DNA of 64,000 bases from Pantoea cypripedii (GCF_011395035.1 NZ_CP024768.1:2021286-2085285); one strand, 5' to 3'. Positions 26,611 through 35,512 are shown, counted from the first letter of the stretch. Notes: generated from the letters alone by a model not told the origin. Numbers and translations: made by a program.

Positions 26611-27524
26611 AAAGACTCCCCCTGAACATGGTTGAGTAAGGCAGCGCCACGCACGCCGCTGCTGTCGCCAAACACCGGTGGCAGGATCTCCGCCGGAGGG
26701 CTGACGGCAAATAATCCTTCACGCATGGCATCCGGCAGGCGCGGATAGATCTCGGGAATATTGGACAAACCACCGCCCAGCACAAAAGCGTCGATGTCCA
26801 GCATCATCTGTAAACCCGCCAGCGCACTGGCGAGGATGGCGATAAACATGCTGAACAGTTGCTGGGCCAGTGGGTCCTGTTGCCGGAAACAGATCATCAA
26901 CGCGGGCAAATCGCGGGCCGGATGACCAAAATGCTGGCTCAGCGCCAGCAGACCGCGCCCGGAAACATAACGTTCGTAGCAATCCTTCAGGCCACAGTTA
27001 CAGGCGAATGAGGGCAGCTGATAGCGTTCAATCAGGCGCGCAGGCACCGGTAGGTGGCCCCATTCGCCCGCCATGCCATGCTTACCGGTGAACAGTTGTT
27101 TATTCACCACCAATCCGCCGCCCGCGCCGGTACCGATGATCACGCCAAACACCACCGAGTAATCCAGCGTTTGCGGCGAGTGAGCTTCTGAAAGCGCGAA
27201 GCAGTGGCAATCATTACTTATCGCCACTGGCCGATTGAGCAGGGTTTCGATATCCCGCTTCAGGTTGCGGCCGGTAAGGCAGGGAACATTGGCCGAGAGC
27301 TGCTGCTGCGTGCGCGGATCGGTGATGCCCGGTAAGCCGATACCCACTTTCCCTTTGCAACCAAACTGCTGGTCGGCTTCCTGGGTGAGCGCCACCAGGC
27401 AATTGAGAAAGGCGGTGTAATCCTCACCCGGTGTCGCTACCCGCTGGCGAAACAGCTGTTGCATCCTGTCGTCATAGGCGGCGATTTCAATTTTAGTCCC
27501 GCCGATATCAAATCCGTAACGCAT
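26607..27524 (-). CDS. ROK-family amino-sugar kinase (NagK-like)
   Basis: A 305-residue ROK kinase. The ATP motif YGFDIGGTKIEIAAYDD starts at residue 3. FGCKGKVGIGLPGI near 54, ISNDCHCFALSEA near 105 and VIIGTGAGGGLVVN near 128 match the N-acetylglucosamine kinase NagK. The zinc motif of bacterial ROK kinases is intact: the His of EWGHLPV near 155, then CNCGLKDCYE. It would phosphorylate a free N-acetylhexosamine at O6 in the cytoplasm. Since agaA and agaS use GalNAc 6-phosphate and no PTS is present, N-acetylgalactosamine is the likely substrate; N-acetylglucosamine remains possible. Confidence 0.85.
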   Translation of the reverse strand: MRYGFDIGGTKIEIAAYDDRMQQLFRQRVATPGEDYTAFLNCLVALTQEADQQFGCKGKVGIGLPGITDPRTQQQLSANVPCLTGRNLKRDIETLLNRPVAISNDCHCFALSEAHSPQTLDYSVVFGVIIGTGAGGGLVVNKQLFTGKHGMAGEWGHLPVPARLIERYQLPSFACNCGLKDCYERYVSGRGLLALSQHFGHPARDLPALMICFRQQDPLAQQLFSMFIAILASALAGLQMMLDIDAFVLGGGLSNIPEIYPRLPDAMREGLFAVSPPAEILPPVFGDSSGVRGAALLNHVQGESL

Positions 27525-27539
27525 AGGGTTATCCTGGGA

Positions 27540-28664
27540 TTAGAAGGCCGCCGGGCGCAGCACCCGCCCGTGAGTGATATCAAACAAATGGGCATGGTCC
27601 ATTGCCAGTTGCAGACCGATACGTTCGCCCGGTTGTGATGCCCAACCCGGAGAAGAGGGGAAGCGTGCGACAAAATGGCGACCGGCCACATCGCAATGCA
27701 CGATCTCTTCATTACCCATATGTTCCACCGTCTGCACCGTGGCGGGTAACGCCCCAGGCGCATCCACCGTGGTGATCAGCACATGCTCCGGGCGAATGCC
27801 GAGGCAGATTTGCGCTTCATTGTAGCCGTTCAGACGAGCCGCCACGCTGGCAGGCAATACCACCTTGCCAGCATCGTCAAATGACAAGGCAGGCTGGCCG
27901 TTATTAGTGGTAATAGTTACATCATGCAGGTTCATAGCCGGGCTGCCGATAAATGCGGCCACGAATTTGTTGGCAGGCTGATGATAAAGGGTGACCGGCT
28001 TGTCCACCTGTTGGATCACGCCGCGATCCAGCACACAGATGCGGTCGCCCATGGTCATGGCCTCCACCTGGTCGTGGGTGACATAAATCATGGTTGAGGG
28101 TAAGCCTTCCGCTTTGAGTTGCTGATGCAGATTGATCAGTTGCAGGCGCATCGACACACGCAGCTTCGCATCAAGATTCGACAGCGGTTCATCGAACAAA
28201 AACACGCGTGGACGACGCACAATCGCCCGCCCCAGCGCCACGCGCTGGCATTGACCGCCCGACAATTGCCCCGGTTTCCGCTCCAGCAGGTGGCTGATTT
28301 CCAGGTTCTCTGCCGCTTCACGCACCCGGCGATCGATCTCATCGCGTGGCATTTTGCCACTCAGGCTGAACGCCATGTTTTTGTACACCGTCATATGTGG
28401 GTACAGCGCGTAGTTCTGGAACACCATCGCGACTTCCCGGTCTTTGGGTAACACCTGATTGACGCAACGGTTTTGAATCACAATTTCGCCTGCGCTGATG
28501 CTTTCCAGCCCGGCAATCATGCGCAGCAAGGTTGATTTCGCACAGCCCGATGGCCCGACAAACACCATGAATTCGCCTTCCTGAATCGAAAGCTCAATAC
28601 CGTGCAGCGCCTGGAAACCGTTGGGATAAATTTTCTTCACATCATGCAGTTGAATGCCAGACAT
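27540..28664 (-). CDS. ABC sugar transporter ATP-binding protein (MalK/UgpC type)
   Basis: A 374-residue MalK/UgpC/MsmK-like ATPase. Walker A is GPSGCAKST near residue 37 (Ala where GCGKST is commonest, a known variant), the signature is LSGGQCQRVALGRAIVR near 133 and Walker B is VFLFDEPLSNLDAKLR near 152. The C-terminal 130 residues form the regulatory OB-fold (TOBE) part with LGIRPEHVLI near 287. AGGAAG precedes the ATG. It lies between a permease gene and the ROK kinase gene in one operon, so it should energise import of the same sugar or oligosaccharide. Confidence 0.9.
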   Translation of the reverse strand: MSGIQLHDVKKIYPNGFQALHGIELSIQEGEFMVFVGPSGCAKSTLLRMIAGLESISAGEIVIQNRCVNQVLPKDREVAMVFQNYALYPHMTVYKNMAFSLSGKMPRDEIDRRVREAAENLEISHLLERKPGQLSGGQCQRVALGRAIVRRPRVFLFDEPLSNLDAKLRVSMRLQLINLHQQLKAEGLPSTMIYVTHDQVEAMTMGDRICVLDRGVIQQVDKPVTLYHQPANKFVAAFIGSPAMNLHDVTITTNNGQPALSFDDAGKVVLPASVAARLNGYNEAQICLGIRPEHVLITTVDAPGALPATVQTVEHMGNEEIVHCDVAGRHFVARFPSSPGWASQPGERIGLQLAMDHAHLFDITHGRVLRPAAF

Positions 28665-28691
28665 AGCTGCTTCCTCATGTGGGGGGGGGAA

Positions 28692-29561
28692 TTACCCTTT
28701 AACTCCGGCGCTGGCGATGCCCTGGATGAAATAGCGCTGGAAAAAGATGAATAAAATCAGCATCGGCAGCACCGCCATCAGTGCACCGGCCATCAGCATG
28801 GGATAGGGCACGCCTGCACGGCTGGCGAGCGACGCCAGTCCGACCGGCAGGGTTAACTTATCGACGCTGGTATTGACGATTAACGGCCACATCAGGTTAT
28901 TCCATGCCCACAGGCCATTAATAATGGTGCAGGCAATCAATCCCGGACGGATCAGCGGCAGCAAAATGCGCCAGAAAATCGTGAAATGGTTGTAGCCATC
29001 GAGCAGTGCGGCTTCTTCCAGCTCGCGCGGTACGCCAAGGAAGAACTGGCGCAGCAGAAAAGTGGCATAAATACTGAAGATGCCGGGCAGAATCAGGCCG
29101 CTCAGGGTATTCACCAGACCGAGTTTCTGCACGATAAGAAACTGCGGGATCAGGAAAGCCTGCGCGGGCACCATCAGAATCGATACGCACAACATAAACA
29201 CCGTATCGCGACCACGAAACGTCAGGCGCGAGAAGCCATAAGCGGCCATCGCCGCGATCAACATTTGCAGGGTGACGGTGAAAAAGGTGTAGAGAAACGA
29301 GTTGATGTAAAAGGTGGTGAAGGGGATCTCCGTCAGAATACGGTGATATGCCTGCAACGAAGGATGCTGAGGCAGAATCGCCAGCGGAATCTGAATGCTC
29401 TCCGGCTGGGTTTTCAGCGACGTCAGTAACATCCAGATAAACGGCACCAGCGAGATGAGGCTGGCGAGTGTCATCAGCGCGTACACCGTCAGTCGGCGGA
29501 GTTTTTCCTGATGCTGACGACGAAACCACGCCAGTTCTTCGGATTGGGTTAATGTGCTCAT
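28692..29561 (-). CDS. ABC sugar transporter permease (MalG/UgpE type)
   Basis: A 289-residue inner-membrane permease with about six helices, the first at residues 32-50 (LMTLASLISLVPFIWMLLTS). The EAA loop that contacts the ATPase is ELEEAALLDGYNHFTIFWRI near residue 180. It belongs to carbohydrate uptake family 1 (MalG, UgpE, LacG). It follows its partner permease gene by 11 bases. A run of nine G bases lies in the 27-base gap to the ATPase gene. Confidence 0.9.
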   Translation of the reverse strand: MSTLTQSEELAWFRRQHQEKLRRLTVYALMTLASLISLVPFIWMLLTSLKTQPESIQIPLAILPQHPSLQAYHRILTEIPFTTFYINSFLYTFFTVTLQMLIAAMAAYGFSRLTFRGRDTVFMLCVSILMVPAQAFLIPQFLIVQKLGLVNTLSGLILPGIFSIYATFLLRQFFLGVPRELEEAALLDGYNHFTIFWRILLPLIRPGLIACTIINGLWAWNNLMWPLIVNTSVDKLTLPVGLASLASRAGVPYPMLMAGALMAVLPMLILFIFFQRYFIQGIASAGVKG

Positions 29562-29572
29562 GGCTGGCTTCC

Positions 29573-30508
29573 TCAGGTAACCTTGATTTTTTTACCAATA
29601 AACATCTGCACCAGGCTGATCGCCAGGGTCACGATAAACAGCATCACGGCGATGGCAGAGGCATAACCTTTTTCCTGCAAGTAAAAGGCATATTTATAAA
29701 ACAGGAACGTCACCGTCATCGCGTCGCTTTCAATCATCGAACGGTCGAACATTAAAAAGATGACGTCGAAGATTTGCAGTACCTCAATGAAACTCATAAT
29801 CGACACGAAAAATAATGTTGGCAGCATCAGCGGTAACGTAATAAAGAAGAAGCGGCGCAGGGTGCCAATGCCATCAATATCCGCTGCTTCATAGACCTGG
29901 CGGGGAATATTCTGTAAGCCAGCCAGCAGAATAATGATTTTTAACGCCAGTGATGACCAGATGATAATAATGGAAACGCTGAGGTGGACCACTTTCGGGT
30001 CGGACAGCCAGTCAACCTGTGAGATGCCAATAAATCCCAGCACATGGTTAACCAGGCCGAAATCACCGTTAAACAACCACTGCCACACCATTGCTACCGC
30101 AGCGGGCATGGTGATGGCGGGCAGAAACAGCAGGGTGCGGAACAGCGTCTTGCCACGAATGGGCTGGTTCAGACCGATCGCCAGCAGCAGCGAGAGAGCC
30201 AGGCTGACCGGCACGCACACCACCACATAAAACAGGGTGTTGAGGGCAGCGGTATAAAAATCATCATCGGTGAACAGGTCGCGATAATTATCCAGGCTGA
30301 CCTCAGTCCAGTTCATAAATTGGTTGAGATCGGTAAAGCTATAAAAAAATGTCTGGAGAAAGGGAATAAAATAAAATACCAGTAAGCCGATAACCAGCGG
30401 AGCGATCATTATCCAGCCCCAGAAACGCTCGGCTCGTTCCAGACTACTGACATTTTTTACCGTTGTTACCCTGGCTAGCTTGACGGTAACGGGGGAGATA
30501 TTTTCCAT
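29573..30508 (-). CDS. ABC sugar transporter permease (MalF/UgpA type)
   Basis: A 311-residue inner-membrane permease of carbohydrate uptake family 1. Six helices are expected, beginning with IMIAPLVIGLLVFYFIPFLQ near residue 33. The EAA loop is RQVYEAADIDGIGTLRRFFF near residue 205. It pairs with the following permease. The binding-protein gene ends 88 bases upstream, and the gap holds a palindromic repeat pair, which would let the cell make more binding protein than permease. Confidence 0.9.
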   Translation of the reverse strand: MENISPVTVKLARVTTVKNVSSLERAERFWGWIMIAPLVIGLLVFYFIPFLQTFFYSFTDLNQFMNWTEVSLDNYRDLFTDDDFYTAALNTLFYVVVCVPVSLALSLLLAIGLNQPIRGKTLFRTLLFLPAITMPAAVAMVWQWLFNGDFGLVNHVLGFIGISQVDWLSDPKVVHLSVSIIIIWSSLALKIIILLAGLQNIPRQVYEAADIDGIGTLRRFFFITLPLMLPTLFFVSIMSFIEVLQIFDVIFLMFDRSMIESDAMTVTFLFYKYAFYLQEKGYASAIAVMLFIVTLAISLVQMFIGKKIKVT

Positions 30509-30521
30509 CTTTATCGGCTCC

Positions 30522-30592
30522 GAAGCGGCGCAATTTATCGCGCGGGTTGATGATGGTGAACCTGATAGCAGCGCGATAACTCGCGCTGCTAC
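30522..30592. repeat. REP-like repeat pair inside the ABC operon
   Basis: A diverged inverted pair (gaagcggcgcaatttatcgcgc and agcgcgataactcgcgctgctac) between the binding-protein stop and the first permease start. In E. coli malE-malF a REP pair at the same point protects the upstream mRNA, and it may do the same here. Confidence 0.8.
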
Positions 30593-30596
30593 TAAA

Positions 30597-31862
30597 TTAT
30601 TTTTCCATCACACGGCTGATTTTCTTCACCGATTTATCCATTTCCTCTTTGGCATCTGCACCCATAAAGATTTTCTTCAGGCTGCTGATCCACATATTTT
30701 GCCACTTCGGTGTATTGGTACCGGCGGTGGGGTAAGCGGTGGCGTGATCCAGTGCGGTCAGATAGGCGGTGACGTCAACCTGCTTCACATTGGCAGCCCA
30801 GGCAGGCATCGTCTGTTTGTTGGCCGGAATGACTGCGGCAGCCAGCTCCTCCTGTGAAGACTTCTGCGCCATAAAGGAGACATAACGCCAGGCGGCATCT
30901 TTATGTTTGCCGTTGGCATACAGGGCAAAGCCAAGGCTGTGGGCGACGCCAGCTTCTTTATCGATGCGCGGCATTTCAATCACACCAATATGGTCGTTAA
31001 TTTGCGGGTTGCTGGCGAAAGGCGCGGCCTGCCAGGAACCGGCATACACCATCGCGGCACGATTAGAGGTAAACACCGAGTCGGTTTTCAGTTCACTCAT
31101 CTGATTGGCGGTTGGCAGCAGGCCATCTTTCATCATTTGCTGTAATTGCTGATACACCCAGATAGCGTTATCGCTGGCGATATCGGTCGGCTGGCCGTTG
31201 GTCGGAACAATATGCACACCTTTCTGGTACAGCAGATTGAGGTAGCTTTCCTGGCCGTCATTGCTGAGATCCATATACAGCGGGAAAGCGTCGCCTTTCA
31301 GTTTTGCTTTCAGCGCGGTGGCGGTGGTTTTCAGGTCATCCCAGGTCCAGCCCTTTTTCGGATAGCTGACGCCAGCCTGATCAAACAGTTTTTTGTTGTA
31401 CCAGACGGCTATCGCATCCACATCACGCGGGATCGCCAGTTGGTTACCATCAAACTGGTACGCTTTAACGGAACTGGCGACGATGTTGTTCAGATCCACC
31501 GATTTATCGTTCAGGTAACCGTTCAGCGGGGCCAGCACATGGTTCTGCGCATACTGGATAAAGTAAGGCATGTTGACCCAAAAAATATCCGGGGCGACGC
31601 CCCCTGCGACGGCGGAATCCAGTTTGACGAAATACTGTGAAGCAGGCACCACTTCTATATCAATATTGATATCCGGGTTAGCCTTTTCGAATGACTGAGC
31701 AATTTTTTCTTCAGCAGGAAGTTGATTTCGATCCCAAATAGCGTAACGCAGCGTTATTTTATCGGCTGCCTGGCTGAGTGCAGGAATTAAAAGTGCGACA
31801 GCTAATGTGATTCCGGAAATTACTGGCCTGATATGAGACTTATTGTTTTTTGTAAACAGCAT
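30597..31862 (-). CDS. ABC transporter sugar-binding protein (UgpB/MalE-like)
   Basis: A 421-residue periplasmic binding protein of the SBP_bac_1 class. The signal peptide covers about residues 1-32 (hydrophobic core GITLAVALLIPALSQAAD). Typical features are EKANPDINIDIEVVP near residue 63, GGVAPDIFWVNMPYF near 90 and GYANGKH-like surface loops, with FTSNRAAMVYAGSWQAAPF near 248. This class often binds oligosaccharides or glycosides, which would fit the cytoplasmic GH123 protein encoded divergently. It is the first gene of the seven-gene leftward operon. Confidence 0.88.
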   Translation of the reverse strand: MLFTKNNKSHIRPVISGITLAVALLIPALSQAADKITLRYAIWDRNQLPAEEKIAQSFEKANPDINIDIEVVPASQYFVKLDSAVAGGVAPDIFWVNMPYFIQYAQNHVLAPLNGYLNDKSVDLNNIVASSVKAYQFDGNQLAIPRDVDAIAVWYNKKLFDQAGVSYPKKGWTWDDLKTTATALKAKLKGDAFPLYMDLSNDGQESYLNLLYQKGVHIVPTNGQPTDIASDNAIWVYQQLQQMMKDGLLPTANQMSELKTDSVFTSNRAAMVYAGSWQAAPFASNPQINDHIGVIEMPRIDKEAGVAHSLGFALYANGKHKDAAWRYVSFMAQKSSQEELAAAVIPANKQTMPAWAANVKQVDVTAYLTALDHATAYPTAGTNTPKWQNMWISSLKKIFMGADAKEEMDKSVKKISRVMEK

Positions 31863-32314
31863 GACACAACCCTCATCAATAAAAAGTATTTCGCTGGAAA
31901 GACCCGGTGTTGGTAAACGATTTTGTAAACCATCCGTAATCTGGCTGTCAACAACGAAAAAGTGTAAGTGTGAGTGGCGATTTTCCTTTCGATCTTTCGA
32001 GATCGAAAGGGTTTTGGCAGGATTTCAGGCGTGATTTCGTCACACAAGCAGCGAAACGAAAGGATGGTGAGACGGTAATGATCTAATTAGCAAGGGTTTT
32101 TTCTGCGCAGGTTGGCAGGATTGATATGACATTAATAACGCTAATTAAAACTCAAGCCATAACATTATTTCTGACCGGCTTTCACTGTTCGCAGGAAAAT
32201 ATTATGTTTTGCGAGCTGCGTCATCTTATTTTCTTATTACCTTTTTTTTCTATTTTTTCTTTTCAGTATGCGTGCTATTAAATTGCCAACTTCTGAATCT
32301 ATAAGGGATGAACC
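31863..32314. promoter_or_regulatory. Divergent promoter region between the ABC operon and the GH123 gene
   Basis: This 452-base AT-rich stretch has no convincing gene; a 75-codon frame inside it (31820-32047) has no good start signal. It holds a perfect inverted repeat, CCTTTCGATC and GATCGAAAGG around TTTCGA, at 31985-32010, and a single AAACGAAAG box at 32054-32062. Both contain the GAAAG/CTTTC core of the AgaR-like boxes found before kbaZ and agaS. They are candidate operators for AgaR or its paralogue. Pyrimidine-rich DNA (32225-32266) lies nearer the GH123 gene. Confidence 0.55.
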
Positions 32315-33985
32315 ATGACGTTACATCTGCGGCTGACTTCGTCGCTGGAAAAAATGTTCCACCAAAAAACAATTACCGATGTAAAGCAACTGACGACAGC
32401 CAGCATTCTTGCCAATGAAACGTTCTCTTTTCAGGCGCAATATTTTCTCCCGTCCGGGGAGCGCAAAACCCGCCGCACATGGCACTGGACAGTGGAGAGT
32501 GAGCTACTGCCCTGGTTACAGCTGTACCAGGTCACCTCAGTGCCGGGCCATCTGCCTTGTTACAACACCGTGGATGAAAACTATCTGACCACCGAACCGG
32601 GTCTGTTTCCGGACCTGCTGATGCCGCTCACCACGCCTGAGCTGCAAATTACCTGCAACTATCAGGGGGCGCTGTGGCTCTGCGTGACGCCAGCGGCCAG
32701 CGGTTTGCCGCCGGGGCAGCACAATATTACCCTGCGCTTGCAGGATAAAGAGGACAGCAGCCTGGTAAGCGAAAGCACGCTAACGCTGACGGTGTTACCG
32801 GACGCGCTGCCTGAGCAACAGCTTTACCATACTGAATGGATCCATACCGATTGCCTGGCAAATTACTATCAACTGCCGGTGTTCAGTGAGGAATACTGGC
32901 AGGCGGTACGTAACTTTGTGCGTAGCGCGGTGGCGCACGGCGTCAATATGATGCTGACGCCATTGTTTACGCCGCCACTTGATACCGCGCCCGGTACGGT
33001 GCGTACTGAGGTGCAGCTGGTTGATGTCATGGATGATGGGCAGGGGGGCTACCGCTTTGGCTTTGAGCGCCTGGCACGCTGGGTGGCGTTATGCCGGGAA
33101 GAGGGGATTCGGGACTTTGAGATCGCCCACTTTTTTACCCAATGGGGAGCGGCTCATGCGCCTCATGTGATGGTGGAATTGCCGGATGGCCGCCGGGAAG
33201 CGCGTTTTGGCTGGCATACTGATGCGTTTGGCGAACAATGGCGTCACTTTCTCACCGCCTTCCTGCCGCAATTGACGACCTGGTTTAATCAGCAGGGATT
33301 GCAGGATCGGGTGTGGTTCCACATTTCCGATGAACCCACCGATCAGCATCTGGAAAACTATCGCAAAGCCAGCGATCTGCTGCGTCCGCTGATTTCTGGC
33401 TATCGCACGCTGGATGCCTTGTCGGATTACGATTTCTATCGGCTCGGCCTGGTGGAGAAACCCGTCACCGCATCGGATCATCTGGAACCTTTTCTGGAGA
33501 ACCAGGTACCCGGCCAGTGGACCTATTACTGCTGCGCTCAATACCTGGATGTTGCCAACCGTTTTATGGCGCAACCGTCGGTGCGCAACCGCATCCTTGG
33601 CGTTCAGCTGTGGTTATATCGCATTGAGGGATTCCTGCATTGGGGCTTTAACTTCTACAACAGTGAGCTGTCACGCGAAGCGATTGATCCCTTCGCGGTA
33701 ACGGATGGTTTACAGGCATTTCCGGCGGGTGATCCTTTCCTGGTTTATCCTGGAAAAGATTTCACGCCCTTGCCCTCAATTCGCCTGAAAGTGCTGCTGG
33801 AAGCGTTGCAGGATCTGCGGGCGTTACAGCTACTGGAAAGCTTGCAAGGGCGTGCAGCGGTGGAAGCCTTAGTGGAGGAGGTAATGGGGATGCGCATTAC
33901 CTTTAAGGCCTGGCCCGCTGATGCGGAGAAATTGCTGCACCTGCGCCACGAGGTAAACCGACGCATTGCCAGCAACAAAGCATAA
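32315..33985 (+). CDS. GH123-type glycoside hydrolase (DUF4091), putative beta-N-acetylgalactosaminidase
   Basis: A 556-residue protein. The N-terminal 170 residues look like a beta-sandwich; the rest is a TIM-barrel region of the GH123/DUF4091 type. The motif WFHISDEPTDQH contains adjacent Asp339 and Glu340, the pair that stabilises the oxazolinium intermediate and acts as acid/base in characterised GH123 enzymes (at about 344/345 there). GH123 removes beta-linked GalNAc using the acetamido group of the substrate. There is no signal peptide, so it acts on imported glycosides. The late segment WGFNFYN near residue 445 and the FPAGDPFLVYPG stretch near 470 are typical of DUF4091. AAGGG precedes the ATG. 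The gene is divergent from the ABC/kinase operon. Confidence 0.78.
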   Translation: MTLHLRLTSSLEKMFHQKTITDVKQLTTASILANETFSFQAQYFLPSGERKTRRTWHWTVESELLPWLQLYQVTSVPGHLPCYNTVDENYLTTEPGLFPDLLMPLTTPELQITCNYQGALWLCVTPAASGLPPGQHNITLRLQDKEDSSLVSESTLTLTVLPDALPEQQLYHTEWIHTDCLANYYQLPVFSEEYWQAVRNFVRSAVAHGVNMMLTPLFTPPLDTAPGTVRTEVQLVDVMDDGQGGYRFGFERLARWVALCREEGIRDFEIAHFFTQWGAAHAPHVMVELPDGRREARFGWHTDAFGEQWRHFLTAFLPQLTTWFNQQGLQDRVWFHISDEPTDQHLENYRKASDLLRPLISGYRTLDALSDYDFYRLGLVEKPVTASDHLEPFLENQVPGQWTYYCCAQYLDVANRFMAQPSVRNRILGVQLWLYRIEGFLHWGFNFYNSELSREAIDPFAVTDGLQAFPAGDPFLVYPGKDFTPLPSIRLKVLLEALQDLRALQLLESLQGRAAVEALVEEVMGMRITFKAWPADAEKLLHLRHEVNRRIASNKA

Positions 33986-34047
33986 CCTGCGGTTTAATGA
34001 ACCGGGCGGTTTTGTTATGCTGCCCGTTCAGCCGCAAAGAGGATGCT

Positions 34048-34659
34048 ATGCGCACACTTACCGATGAAAAAAGACAGGCCATTATGACTGCCGCTTCCGC
34101 GGTGTTTCAGGAACACGGCTATGAGCGGGCCTCAATGAATGAAGTTGCCCGACGCGCCGGGGGTTCCAAGGCCACGCTCTACAACTACTTCCCTTCAAAA
34201 GAAGCCCTGTTTGAAGCGGTGGTCAGAGCCTACAGTACCCACTACCTCACAGAGGCGTCAGCAGAATTGCTGCAAAGCGAGAGTGCAGCGTTAAGTCTGG
34301 AATCGAAACTGCAGCGTTTTGGCAAGGGCATGCTCAGCGTACTGATGACGGACAGCCAGGCGCTGCAACTGTATCGTGTGGTGGTCGGTGAAGCTGGCCA
34401 CTCCGATATAGGCGCGCTTTTCCACGACTCAGGGGTACGGGAGAGTATGGAGATCCTCGCCAGCCTGATGAAAAAACATATGGAGCTGGGCGAGCTGGCA
34501 GAAAATTGTCCGATGCTACGCGCCCGTCAGTTCTCATCTTTGCTCAGGGCAGAAGTTGATGAGTTGATGCTGAAAAAAGAGATGGATACCTATTCTGAAG
34601 CCCGTATTGCTGAAATGGTGACGGCGGCAGTGGATCTGTTTCTGACGGGTGCCCGTTAA
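34048..34659 (+). CDS. TetR/AcrR family transcriptional regulator
   Basis: A 203-residue TetR-type repressor. The helix-turn-helix covers residues 8-55, with AIMTAASAVFQEHGYERASM and VARRAGGSKATLYNYFPSKE. The C-terminal half is an all-helical ligand domain of the TetR_C type. The start at 34048 is preferred because AAGAGG precedes it and the protein begins MRTLTDEKRQAIM; an upstream ATG at 33997 would add 17 residues that do not look like the family. The target is unknown. The convergent neighbour is a lipoprotein gene. Confidence 0.87.
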   Translation: MRTLTDEKRQAIMTAASAVFQEHGYERASMNEVARRAGGSKATLYNYFPSKEALFEAVVRAYSTHYLTEASAELLQSESAALSLESKLQRFGKGMLSVLMTDSQALQLYRVVVGEAGHSDIGALFHDSGVRESMEILASLMKKHMELGELAENCPMLRARQFSSLLRAEVDELMLKKEMDTYSEARIAEMVTAAVDLFLTGAR

Positions 34660-34661
34660 CG

Positions 34662-34734
34662 GTAGCGGCGCGATTTATCGCGCTATTATCAGCCGTGCCC
34701 CGGCCCAAAAGCGCGCGATAAATCGCGCCGCTAC
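34662..34734. repeat. REP-like palindromic repeat pair
   Basis: Well-conserved inverted pair between the convergent TetR-regulator and lipoprotein genes, three bases after the regulator stop codon. Both 22-base arms are nearly identical to the consensus seen at 5681-5752. Confidence 0.9.
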
Positions 34735-34747
34735 ATTAATCGAGCTG

Positions 34748-35416
34748 TTACTGTAATTTTTTCAGCAGTTCCTCCGCCCCTTTATCAATACCGGTTTCTG
34801 CTGCGCTGAGTGAGCCGAAGGTCGCACCGATATTCATCGCATTAGGATATTGCTCCGCGACGTAGGCCAGCAGCAGCTCACCGGTTTCGGCATCATGAAT
34901 TTCAACCGCATAGTTCACGTAACCGCTGAGCATCCCGCGCCCGCCGCGAATCGACTGGACGATATTATAAGGTCCGCCAGCGAGGTCGAATTTGGTGACG
35001 GTCCCGGCTACCTGGGTGGTGGTATCGGCACCGGTCAGCGTCAGTTTGAGACGCAGAGTATTCGGGGAAGGGGACGTGGCGCTCTGAAAGCGCGTGGTTA
35101 ATTCCTTGCCAAACTTCTGTTGCATATAATCGGCGAGATGGCGGCGATCGGCTTGATCCATATCGTTAAACTGGCCGTCACTGCCCTGATAAATGCTGAC
35201 CGGTTCAATGATTACCTTGCCGTATTTCTTCCAGTCCACAGGCGCGCTGTAGCGAAAGGGGATTCTGTCGCTGTCATCCCCGGCGTTGGCGCTCAGCCGG
35301 GAAGAGGACTCCAGCCCGGTATACTTCACCGGCGCGTTACTGGAACATCCGGTTACGCCCGCCATCAGGATCAGCACAGTCAATCCCGCATAAATCCCCT
35401 TCAATGATTTCTCCAC
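34748..35416 (-). CDS. DUF3313-like outer-membrane lipoprotein
   Basis: A 222-residue lipoprotein. The signal sequence ends in a lipobox (ILMAGVTGCSS), with the lipidated Cys near residue 24; Ser after it favours the outer membrane. The mature part resembles DUF3313 proteins (KKYGKVIIEPVSIYQGSDGQ near 65, GPYNIVQSIRGGRGMLSGYV near 150), whose role is not known. The start is GTG at 35416, with AGAGGA about ten bases upstream; no ATG precedes the signal sequence. It is divergent from a hypothetical gene that begins with a long G run. Confidence 0.8.
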   Translation of the reverse strand: MEKSLKGIYAGLTVLILMAGVTGCSSNAPVKYTGLESSSRLSANAGDDSDRIPFRYSAPVDWKKYGKVIIEPVSIYQGSDGQFNDMDQADRRHLADYMQQKFGKELTTRFQSATSPSPNTLRLKLTLTGADTTTQVAGTVTKFDLAGGPYNIVQSIRGGRGMLSGYVNYAVEIHDAETGELLLAYVAEQYPNAMNIGATFGSLSAAETGIDKGAEELLKKLQ

Positions 35417-35512
35417 TATCCGATCCTCTTAAAAAGTAAAAATGAGTATAAAAACGCTATAATTAAACTGTACGGTATAGTTATCTTGATTTATGCTGTT
35501 TCTGTCAAGCAG

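Noticed and set aside
31820..32047. 75-codon frame in the divergent ABC/GH123 promoter region
   Set aside because: No start signal, no recognisable protein features, and it contains the proposed operators.
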